A program made the translations under genes and the position numbers. Below, in pieces: positions 1-6,695 of a DNA stretch of 6,894 nt (the stretch's first letter is position 1; every line of letters begins with the position of its first letter). The notes under the pieces were generated by a model. It saw nothing but the letters and a program-made list of their open reading frames with translations. It made no database searches and was not told the origin of the DNA. The DNA is from FEN-1279 sp964400285 (lineage in GTDB: Bacteria > Bacteroidota > Ignavibacteria > Tepidaquicellales > Tepidaquicellaceae): contig CAYNTK010000019.1 of NCBI GenBank assembly GCA_964400285.1, positions 1 through 6,894 on the forward strand, given 5' to 3'.

Positions 1-2272
1 CATCGTTATAGTTCACTTCACTCTGTACAGAATTAAATGGTGCTGAATAAGTATTTCCTGTTGTATAATTCAATTTCAAATGTCTAATTCCATTCGAAGG
101 AGAGTTGATATACCATTTCACCCACACTGAATCTATTCCGATATTATCTGTTGCTGTAGCCGTTACAGTAGCTGGCCACATAATTTTCGGTGTATTTGGT
201 ATTGCTGTGTGTGTAATTACTGGTTTTACAGTATCTGCATTTGCTATGAATGAGAAATAGTTCGCTGGTGCTCCACCTGGCAATATACCAACTCTATTCA
301 TTGTATCTATTGTTTTAAGATAATACTTATAGACAGCAGGAGAACCATTCCCCGGAATATTTGCTGTCCAATTATTACCAGAAGTATTCGTCATAACTAT
401 ACTGTCGAAAGCAGTTGTTCTTGTCCAATATAATTTAGTCATTCCCGGTTTTAATGGAGCATTAGCTACATTAATAACGCAATTCACTGTATATGGTCCT
501 GTAAGATTTTCGGTATTTGGAAGTGGATTATGTGAAATCGAAGGACCAAGCGGAACTCCTCTTGAAAGTAGTAAAGAACAATCACCGAATATATTATATT
601 GTTCCATCAATTTCAAACCTTCACCTGTGCTACCACCCCATAAATCCATTGCCTTCATTACACCAAAAAACATAATAGCACCTGCAGATTTTCTAAACTG
701 ATTTGAAAAAATTCTAATTGCTTCAGTCTGCATATCGCATGGTGGAACCCAACTTGCATTCGTTGATGATGCATATCCTGTTGAGATTCCCTTTGGATTT
801 GCAGTATCACCTGCTCTTAAAAGTGCTTCGGCAAGACATTCGTTTAAAGTAAAATTACCGTTCAAACAAGCTACATCTATCAGAAATGGATTTTTCCAAC
901 CGTTTGCGAGTTGATAAGCATTAGTAACCGAAAAATTTGTATTACTCCAAGAAGTTCCTGAACCATGTCCAATATAATTTAAAACATATCTACCTTGGTT
1001 AAGAACATCGATTAATGATTGCGGTGTCGCTACCGGACCATTAATTTTATCTACTTGTGTAAATCCATGTGCGAGTAATGTATCCCTTATCCAATTCATT
1101 CTGATTGAATCTGCATAAGGCGGTGTTCCACCTACATCTGGACCGCCTATTCCTGTTCCTTTTGCAAACCATGGGTCACCAACAAGAATGTCCCTTTCAA
1201 ATTTTATTTGTTTTTGTGCAACATAAGATACACTTGCTGCAGTTTGGCAGGAAATCCTCGAAATAAATGCATCGGGATAAGCATCCGTTCCCTGTAATTT
1301 CACGTAACACGGGTCAGACGGTGCACCTTCGAATTTTCCTTTTAATGTCGGAAAATCTGCAATATCACCAACTATTACAATATAAGTAATTTTTTGAGGT
1401 TGATTATATAAATTTTGAATGTATGCTTTTATTGATGTTGTATCAGAACCGGTTTGCGTCGGATATTCAGCAGTTAAAACCGTTAATCCTCTTTGCTGTT
1501 TCCACTGAACAAAAGGAGTAATCGCACTCATATAAGCAGTGGGGCATAAAACTAGCATTCTTCCCGGTTCTGCAATAGAATCATACCTTGTAGTACCTAT
1601 TCCGTAATTCATAAATAAGTTTCTGTATATTCCCGCAAACTCGCCGGCAACACCGTAGAAGGGGCTTGTCCTGACTAACGGATTTATAACAGCTTTCGTG
1701 TAATCCTGATATAGCTCAATCGTATATTTTGTATATATCCTTAGTATTCCTTTTTTCGGATTGTATTGAATTGGATTAAACTGAATTGTCATTCCTCTTA
1801 AATCCCTGACTATATAGGGTTCTTTTAAATCAATATTATTTGCAGGGAACCAGGTGTCTTGATTATAAATATCATTGAAAGTGTAAGGAATCGAATTCGG
1901 GTCTTTATCCCTGGTAAAGTGTCCCTTAGACGGCATAATGGCTTTAGTGCTTATTTCATAATATTCCTGACCTGTGACACGATAGTTCATCATCACATTA
2001 TCGGGAATCACAACACTGTTATGATAAGTAGGAATCTGCGGATTTCCTTTTTCCATAATCGAGTTCATACCGGGAGAACTAATAATAGAATAAACTTTAC
2101 CGTTTATTTTGATATCCTCCTGGTAAAAACCTCCATAGTTATATTCAACCCTGATAATGGATGAACTTGATTCTAAAATGTTTGCTTTAATACCGGGATT
2201 ATTTCCGACTTGCTGGGAATAAACTGTACTAAAGACTAAAAGTAAGGTAAGAAGTAAAAATAATTTTTTCAT
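1..2272 (-). CDS. Gingipain-like secreted cysteine protease (peptidase family C25), 3' end cut by window
   Basis: An open frame of 757 complete codons starts at 2272 and runs off the left edge without a stop. Residues 1-20 (MKKLFLLLTLLLVFSTVYSQ) form a signal peptide. Residues 21 to about 230 resemble the C25 propeptide. The catalytic domain begins near GRMLVLC (237-243), followed by FVQWKQQRGL (254-263) and a VGDIADFP segment, all close to Porphyromonas gingivalis RgpB as I recall it. The catalytic pair is His436 in YIGHGSGTSW and Cys469 in VACLNGNF. Their 33-residue spacing equals that of RgpB His211-Cys244. FGDCSLLL (562-569) corresponds to the FGDPSLL end of the protease domain, and Ig-like segments follow to the edge. 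The RgpB Glu152 position appears not to be Glu here. Known family members are endopeptidases that act outside the cell, often as T9SS cargo. Cleavage specificity cannot be read from this sequence. A T9SS sorting domain would be expected beyond the window. There is no Shine-Dalgarno sequence, and the start is set by the signal peptide. Confidence 0.93.
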   Translation of the reverse strand, partial: MKKLFLLLTLLLVFSTVYSQQVGNNPGIKANILESSSSIIRVEYNYGGFYQEDIKINGKVYSIISSPGMNSIMEKGNPQIPTYHNSVVIPDNVMMNYRVTGQEYYEISTKAIMPSKGHFTRDKDPNSIPYTFNDIYNQDTWFPANNIDLKEPYIVRDLRGMTIQFNPIQYNPKKGILRIYTKYTIELYQDYTKAVINPLVRTSPFYGVAGEFAGIYRNLFMNYGIGTTRYDSIAEPGRMLVLCPTAYMSAITPFVQWKQQRGLTVLTAEYPTQTGSDTTSIKAYIQNLYNQPQKITYIVIVGDIADFPTLKGKFEGAPSDPCYVKLQGTDAYPDAFISRISCQTAASVSYVAQKQIKFERDILVGDPWFAKGTGIGGPDVGGTPPYADSIRMNWIRDTLLAHGFTQVDKINGPVATPQSLIDVLNQGRYVLNYIGHGSGTSWSNTNFSVTNAYQLANGWKNPFLIDVACLNGNFTLNECLAEALLRAGDTANPKGISTGYASSTNASWVPPCDMQTEAIRIFSNQFRKSAGAIMFFGVMKAMDLWGGSTGEGLKLMEQYNIFGDCSLLLSRGVPLGPSISHNPLPNTENLTGPYTVNCVINVANAPLKPGMTKLYWTRTTAFDSIVMTNTSGNNWTANIPGNGSPAVYKYYLKTIDTMNRVGILPGGAPANYFSFIANADTVKPVITHTAIPNTPKIMWPATVTATATDNIGIDSVWVKWYINSPSNGIRHLKLNYTTGNTYSAPFNSVQSEVNYND

Positions 2273-2399
2273 ATAAGAATAATTTTAAATTAGAACGCTA
2301 ATTAATCTATAAAATTAGACAAAGTTTAATTAAAAAGGAATAGAAAAATAAGTAGTAAAATTTGTAAGATTAAAAGATTTAAAGATTCACTATTTTAAT

Positions 2400-2430
2400 A
2401 AAAAAGCCCTGTTTATTTCTTAACAGGGCT
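2400..2430 (-). terminator. Rho-independent terminator after the hydrolase gene
   Basis: On the minus strand a perfect 9-bp stem, AGCCCTGTT pairing with AACAGGGCT (2430-2422 with 2413-2405), encloses an 8-nt loop and is followed directly by a run of T residues (2404-2400, continuing AT-rich). It lies 26 nt after the TAA stop of the frame ending at 2456 and before the gingipain-like gene. It therefore probably separates the two transcription units. Confidence 0.88.
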
Positions 2431-2455
2431 AAATTATTTAATTATATCATTGATA

Positions 2456-4072
2456 TTATTTGATTAACACCATTTTCTTTACTTCTACAAAACCGTTTAT
2501 TTCAAATCGGTAGAAATAGACACCACTTGCTAAGTTTGAACCGTTAAATTCAATTAAGTAATTACCCGGTCCTTTTATTTCATTTACTAAAGATTTGATT
2601 TCTCTACCAAGGATATCATAAATTTTTATTTTTACTAATCCTTGTTTAGCTACTGAATAGCTGATTTTTGTAAGCGGATTAAAAGGATTCGGATAATTTT
2701 GGTTCAACTTATTAATAAATGCCACAGTGTTATTTTTTTGCTTCACTGTTTTTAATCTTTTCGATTTAAATTTTTGTATAGGATCTAAATAAGCACCAAT
2801 TCTACCGTTTACCTCGATTATGTAATCTCGAATTTGATTATAAGGTTGACTGCTTAAAGCCTTAAATTCTAGCTTAAGAGAGTTAGAAAAATCAATCATG
2901 CTATATAAATTATCTATACTTATGACCTTATTAATCTCATCAATTCCAGATGAATTAAAAGCACTTAGAAATGGCAGTTCCGATACTGCAAAACCAGAAT
3001 AAGATAAACTCGCCAAAGCAATATATCTTACATCATTTCCTTTGTACCAATCTATTTCAATATGATTAATTGAGAATTCTTCGCCACCTGAATTAGTAAC
3101 GGGAATTGCTGTAATGGATTTATATTCTCTTCTTGAAAAATCGGATGTAAAGTTTTCATTACCAAGATTAATATTTATTAAACCATCCCAATTTTTTTGG
3201 TAAGAGGTTTGATTCGGATTAAACTTCAAATCAGCTATAATTCCCGGATTTATGATATTATAATTATCAAAAGAAGCATTAATGTGGTCTAAAGTATCGC
3301 TATATACTGGTCCTCTCGGAGGTAAATGAAATTGAATATCTTCTGTAATCTCGATTCCGTTTAAAAATGCTGCATTTACAGATAAAACCGAGGCGCTATC
3401 GAACATTGCTATTTGTCCATCCTCTGTAAGGCAAATCTTTGTTCCTAAAGGATGGTCAACTGCATACAATTTAATGCTATTAATAAACGAAGTGTCTGTA
3501 GTAGTTTCTCCAATGGTTAATACTATTGTACTGTCTATTATTCCCGGAGTTTTAGTTAAAACATAACTATCTGTAATATCCTGACCAAAATATCCGGGAA
3601 ATTTTGATTTATTTAAAAGATTATTGTCTATCTTTGATATTGTATCTGATTCAGTTACGAACAACCACGGACAACCATTATTAGAAGAAAGAGTAATATA
3701 AAAAGATTTTGTATCACGTTTATATGTACTAGTATTCTGATCATAATTCCAAGCTGTGCATTCAATTTGAGGAGACCACCACTGAGGAGGCAAACCAGGG
3801 CAATTAGTGCAGATAGAAATAGTAACTACCGGGCTTTCAGGTTGATTTTGAGTAATAGTTAAAAAACTTTCCCATAACCATTCAGGTTTATTAGCCCAAC
3901 GGAAATTATAATATACCGGTCCCGTACCTTGAGATAAATTACACTTGAAATTTGTTGGTTGAAACTGATATACTACTTGCGGATTTGGTAAAAATCCAGA
4001 AATTTTAGGACCTTGATGACCGGAAACTAAATCATATATGATGCGGCGTTTTGTGGAGAGCAAGGTGCCCAT
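2456..4072 (-). CDS. C-terminal segment of a T9SS cargo protein: Ig-like region plus type A sorting domain
   Basis: This 538-codon frame ends in TAA. Residues 456-538 are a T9SS type A C-terminal sorting domain: LNQNYPNPFNPLTKISYSV, then a KIKIYDILGREI strand, SNLASGVYFYRFEI and the basic tail KKMVLIK. In the known system this domain directs passage across the outer membrane and attachment at the cell surface. Residues about 25-110 look like an Ig-type beta-sandwich with Cys44, Trp59 and Cys105, and Cys88/Cys91 lie between. The middle (about 130-430) is Ser/Thr/Asn-rich beta-strand sequence that I do not recognise. The first ATG gives no signal peptide, which a T9SS cargo needs. The frame overlaps the end of the upstream frame by 46 nt in a different phase. 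I infer that it is the 3' part of the gene starting at 6048 and that the ATG at 4072 is probably not a natural start. Confidence 0.85.
   Translation of the reverse strand: MGTLLSTKRRIIYDLVSGHQGPKISGFLPNPQVVYQFQPTNFKCNLSQGTGPVYYNFRWANKPEWLWESFLTITQNQPESPVVTISICTNCPGLPPQWWSPQIECTAWNYDQNTSTYKRDTKSFYITLSSNNGCPWLFVTESDTISKIDNNLLNKSKFPGYFGQDITDSYVLTKTPGIIDSTIVLTIGETTTDTSFINSIKLYAVDHPLGTKICLTEDGQIAMFDSASVLSVNAAFLNGIEITEDIQFHLPPRGPVYSDTLDHINASFDNYNIINPGIIADLKFNPNQTSYQKNWDGLININLGNENFTSDFSRREYKSITAIPVTNSGGEEFSINHIEIDWYKGNDVRYIALASLSYSGFAVSELPFLSAFNSSGIDEINKVISIDNLYSMIDFSNSLKLEFKALSSQPYNQIRDYIIEVNGRIGAYLDPIQKFKSKRLKTVKQKNNTVAFINKLNQNYPNPFNPLTKISYSVAKQGLVKIKIYDILGREIKSLVNEIKGPGNYLIEFNGSNLASGVYFYRFEINGFVEVKKMVLIK
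2459..2707 (-). other. T9SS type A C-terminal sorting domain (83 residues)
   Basis: The coding segment starts with NYPNPFNP and ends at KKMVLIK just before the stop. This length and pattern are typical of the sorting domain removed or modified during type IX secretion. It shows that the organism probably has a T9SS, although no T9SS component gene lies in the window. The NYPNPFNP wording is especially common in Ignavibacteria-like genomes, which is the main taxonomic clue here. Confidence 0.93.
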
Positions 4073-5643
4073 CGCTCATTTTCAGGTTTACTTGGGATTT
4101 CATATACGTAAGTGTATAAAATCGCAGAAGTTGGCGTTTGGTTTTGAATTCCTGCCCACTTAATTCCGGTACTACTATTTTGTTCGTTGTAATTGAAACC
4201 TGCAGTATTACTTGCGTCAAGACCTCCTTGGAAATTTTTCACAATAGTTTGTTGATCGGTATAATTTATTTGCTTATATACTTTATATCTTTTAGCGAGG
4301 AAAGTACCATTGCACCAGCCACCGTATGCGTTGAAAGTTACATTTTTATTTTCTACAAGAAAATTATCCATATTTGTTAAAGCTGTGTGATTCGGCCACA
4401 TACAATTGGATGTTGGATTATAAAGTATAAAAGTTGTGATGCCAACGGCATCATCATTTGGATGACCGTCAGGCCATGCTTTAATTACTAACTCATAAGG
4501 GTTATTATAACAAAGCCCTGGGACATCTAATGGACATTCTACATTAATTACTGTATTTGCTTGTGCAACCCCATGATGAAATGTATTTATGATTTGTTCG
4601 CCTTGTTTATAAAAGACTGAATAAATAAAAAATTGTTGATTTTCACCTTTAATTATAAAACGACAAGGGAATGATGCCATACCTGGAACCACAATTATTG
4701 GATTCCAGATACCCCAGCAATTTCTTGGTTCGGAAATCTCGATTTCAGGTAATGGTTGAAGATCAAATTTATTATAAATCCACCATAGAAAACCAGCAGT
4801 TGCTCTAATGGAATATGTATAAGAATTATCCAAAATGTATCTACAGTAGGATTCTGTAAAATCACCATCAACACAAATTGGTACATTATTACCTTGATTA
4901 TTAAGATAATCATATACAGGTTGAATTATTGGATAATAGTCATCAGGGTTTTGCCACCCAATTTCTTGATAGTATCGAGAATAACCTCTGTCACCACAAA
5001 TATTACCGGTACTAAAAGGTACATAGAAATTCGATGCAAAAGCATCACCCAATTGATTAGCAGTATACATTATATATCTTAATGGATTTTGAATCGTATT
5101 ATTATTTGGGTCAGTAAAAAGATTTATTGAACTGCCGACATTCGTTGCATTATACCAGTCAAAAGAAGCGGGTAAATAATCTAATTCATAAGCTTCTGTA
5201 AATGGATGGGCTGCATTATGTGTATGAGCAGGTACTCCCATATCCTGAATTAAATGACACATTCTTCCAACAATTTCCCAAATTACGTTTTTTTCTTGCT
5301 TTTCAGCTTGATCCTGTGTCAAACCACAGTTGAGCATTAAAAAATTTACATAGGTAAAATCAGGACCTGCAGTACCCCAGTAACGAGGTGGCATAGGAGG
5401 ATCAGGGTCATTATCCCATCTCCAATGAGTCACAATTAAACTTCCGGGATTTTTATATGCATCAGCAAGATCATTATTTCTATATTTTAATCTAACTTTC
5501 ACAAAATTATTTTCAACTGGTATTCGTCCTACTGCAATAGCTCCCCATGTACCACCATTTGGTATAGGTCTGTCTTTTATTCCTTGCCAATAATATTTAA
5601 TTTTTGTAAACGCATTTTCAAACCCAAATCCCCATCCAAACAT
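4027..5643 (-). CDS. Middle segment: zinc phospholipase C / S1-P1 nuclease-like core and Ig-like region
   Basis: The 538-residue reading from the ATG at 5643 ends at TAG. Near its start it carries GRMCHLIQDMGVPAHTH, with His130, Asp134 and His140 in the HxxxDx5H pattern of Bacillus cereus phospholipase C zinc ligands (His118/Asp122/His128), followed by His146xxxGlu150, like His142/Glu146. This family hydrolyses phosphate ester bonds in phospholipids or nucleic acids using a trinuclear zinc site; the substrate here is unknown. From about residue 295 the sequence turns to beta-rich, Ig-like material with scattered Cys and Trp. There is no signal peptide at this ATG. The same reading phase extends upstream through DDERWD to the TGA at 5664-5662 and then into the frame from 6048. 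The ATG is therefore likely an internal Met, and this is the middle of one gene. The C-terminal end runs out at 4027, where the next frame takes over. Confidence 0.82.
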   Translation of the reverse strand: MFGWGFGFENAFTKIKYYWQGIKDRPIPNGGTWGAIAVGRIPVENNFVKVRLKYRNNDLADAYKNPGSLIVTHWRWDNDPDPPMPPRYWGTAGPDFTYVNFLMLNCGLTQDQAEKQEKNVIWEIVGRMCHLIQDMGVPAHTHNAAHPFTEAYELDYLPASFDWYNATNVGSSINLFTDPNNNTIQNPLRYIMYTANQLGDAFASNFYVPFSTGNICGDRGYSRYYQEIGWQNPDDYYPIIQPVYDYLNNQGNNVPICVDGDFTESYCRYILDNSYTYSIRATAGFLWWIYNKFDLQPLPEIEISEPRNCWGIWNPIIVVPGMASFPCRFIIKGENQQFFIYSVFYKQGEQIINTFHHGVAQANTVINVECPLDVPGLCYNNPYELVIKAWPDGHPNDDAVGITTFILYNPTSNCMWPNHTALTNMDNFLVENKNVTFNAYGGWCNGTFLAKRYKVYKQINYTDQQTIVKNFQGGLDASNTAGFNYNEQNSSTGIKWAGIQNQTPTSAILYTYVYEIPSKPENERWAPCSPQNAASYMI

Positions 5644-5661
5644 ATCCCATCTCTCATCATC

Positions 5662-6048
5662 TCAATAATCAGCATCCCAAAAGTGCGAAGCTGTAACATA
5701 TGGATGACCTAATCCTGATAAAATAATCTCACCGCAATATTCGAAAACCGGGTCTTCTAAGTCTTCTCGTGCTGCCCCTGTCATAATTTTTCCACGATTC
5801 CAAGAATTTTCATAAAATCCTTCGGGTCCTTCATAATCAGCAGACCACCAGTCTCCATAATTTCCATTTACAGGATTTTTCATTTTTTGATGCATCATTG
5901 TGTATACCACTTCAGGATGCTCCATTTTTGTTAATTCCCAAGCCTGAAAAGTAAGATATTTATGAACTGGCATATCGACTCTTAAATCTTGAGAAGATAA
6001 TTGATTATAAAATATAAAAAATAAAACTATAAAAATAAATTTTTTCAT
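5662..6048 (-). CDS. N-terminal segment of a secreted zinc phospholipase C-like hydrolase, ended by in-frame TGA
   Basis: This frame has 128 codons followed by TGA. Residues 1-20 (MKKFIFIVLFFIFYNQLSSQ) are a signal peptide with a Ser-Gln end. The mature part starts with a family-like PVHKYLTFQAW helix (His29, comparable to zinc ligand His14 of B. cereus phospholipase C). It continues with MTGAAREDLED (Asp96, comparable to Asp55) and ends in SHFWDADY (His122, comparable to His69). The remaining zinc ligands lie after the TGA in the same phase, so this piece alone cannot form the metal site. The start is well supported by the signal peptide, and no Shine-Dalgarno sequence is present. It lies 65 nt after the small barrel gene with no terminator between them, so co-transcription is possible. 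The ligand assignments are by pattern and remembered family structure, not by alignment. Confidence 0.85.
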   Translation of the reverse strand: MKKFIFIVLFFIFYNQLSSQDLRVDMPVHKYLTFQAWELTKMEHPEVVYTMMHQKMKNPVNGNYGDWWSADYEGPEGFYENSWNRGKIMTGAAREDLEDPVFEYCGEIILSGLGHPYVTASHFWDADY

Positions 6049-6113
6049 AAGCTTATAATGATTTTAAATTGATTTGTAATTGCTAAATTTTTGAATTTTA
6101 GATAGAATAAATA

Positions 6114-6644
6114 TTAATAAGGAAGCTTGAAGCTAATATTAAGCTTTTGCATCACTGGGAAAAATACAGTTTCTGTATTAATCGAAAACCATTTGCAAAA
6201 ATTGTATCCGATTTTAGCATTTCCTGTTGGAAAAGCGAATCCAAAATTTTTTGATCCTGTTACTCCTAATCCAATTCCTGTATACAATTTCAATTTATTG
6301 TTGTATAGATTAAAACCAATTTGAGGTATTATACTTAAAATATGATATCTATCTGATTTATAGTGTATACCTCGACAATAATCATATTTAAATTCAATTT
6401 GAAATTTTTTCGAAAAATGAATAGTAGTTGAAACAGACATAACAGTTAAAATATTTTTGGAATCACCTCCAAATAGTAGTCCGCCACCTAAAGAAATTGA
6501 ATGGTGACTTAAGCCATTATTAGTTTTTAAATAGTCCTTATTAAATTTATCTTTATTATATGCAAAGACTTTATTTGTTCTAACGGCTTGCGCATTTAAT
6601 AAAGAAACGTATGTAAGTAAAATTATTAAAATAACTTTTTTCAT
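6114..6644 (-). CDS. Small secreted protein, probable outer-membrane beta-barrel
   Basis: This frame encodes 176 residues, ending in TAA. Residues 1-19 (MKKVILIILLTYVSLLNAQ) are a signal peptide with an Ala-Gln end, which supports this start. After a polar linker (20-45) the chain alternates in short amphipathic strands separated by turns: SISLGGGLLFGG, VMSVSTTIHF, FQIEFKYDYC, LSIIPQIGFNLY, KLKLYTGIGLGV, GNAKIGYNF and a last strand ending LNISFKLPY with a terminal aromatic residue. This pattern, and the length, fit an eight-stranded porin-like or OmpA-type barrel of the outer membrane. No enzymatic motif is visible and I cannot name a specific family. The gene precedes the hydrolase in the same direction at a 65-nt distance, so they may share a transcript. 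A functional link is not shown. Confidence 0.82.
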   Translation of the reverse strand: MKKVILIILLTYVSLLNAQAVRTNKVFAYNKDKFNKDYLKTNNGLSHHSISLGGGLLFGGDSKNILTVMSVSTTIHFSKKFQIEFKYDYCRGIHYKSDRYHILSIIPQIGFNLYNNKLKLYTGIGLGVTGSKNFGFAFPTGNAKIGYNFCKWFSINTETVFFPVMQKLNISFKLPY

Positions 6645-6674
6645 TTTTATTTTAATTTAAGGTTTTAAAATCTT

Positions 6675-6695
6675 TGAGTCCAATTTATGGACTCA
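6675..6695. repeat. Perfect 7-bp inverted repeat upstream of the barrel gene
   Basis: TGAGTCC and GGACTCA flank a 7-nt AT loop, 31 nt before the ATG at 6644. The stem has more G and C than the surrounding intergenic sequence. On the minus strand it is followed by AAGATTTT, a poor T-tract. It could be a 5' leader hairpin, an operator for a dimeric regulator, or a weak terminator for a gene further right. The sequence does not decide between these. Confidence 0.5.

Larger units (their letters stand above)
2456..6048 (-). pseudogene. Composite broken gene: surface-targeted zinc hydrolase with T9SS domain (about 1,197 codons)
   Basis: The three frames above join into one sensible protein if the TGA at 5664-5662 is read through and one phase change is made within about 4075-4027. 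The layout would be a signal peptide (1-20), a zinc phospholipase C / S1-P1-like domain (about 25-400, ligand candidates His29, Asp96, His122, His265, Asp269, His275, His281 and Glu285), Ig-like regions, a long beta-rich stretch and the T9SS sorting domain. The first and second frames are exactly in phase (6048 and 5643 differ by 135 codons). The third is shifted by -1 relative to the second. A loss of one base, for example from the AAAA run near 4051, would explain the shift. I call it a pseudogene because two separate lesions are present. Error in a draft assembly or recoding remain possible. Apart from the two lesions the reading is uninterrupted and looks like normal protein, so any decay must be recent. 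Confidence 0.68.

Noticed and set aside
1859..2164. Plus-strand open frame of 101 codons inside the protease gene.
   Set aside because: It lies wholly opposite a clearly recognised gingipain-like coding sequence and has no signal peptide, domain or leader. It is a shadow frame.
2293..2305. 13-bp GAACGCTAATTAA whose reverse complement recurs at 6839-6851, suggesting a large inverted pair flanking the hydrolase and barrel genes.
   Set aside because: One such 13-base match is about what chance gives in an AT-rich window of this size. There is no transposase, target duplication or extension of the match.
4027..4072. Translational coupling of two genuine genes through the 46-nt overlap.
   Set aside because: The downstream frame would be a T9SS cargo without a signal peptide, and the upstream one would lack its own, so a broken single gene explains the data better.
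4032..5082. Four small frames (4032-4220 and 4695-4913 minus; 4138-4380 and 4894-5082 plus) overlapping the hydrolase.
   Set aside because: All are embedded in the long hydrolase frame, show low-complexity hydrophobic translations and no family resemblance.
6049..6113. Terminator between the barrel gene and the hydrolase.
   Set aside because: Only weak A/T symmetry (AAATTTTTGAATTT) is present, without a GC stem or T-run.
6127..6324. Plus-strand frame of 65 codons opposite the barrel gene.
   Set aside because: It is antisense to a frame with a good signal peptide and beta-barrel pattern, and has no features of its own.
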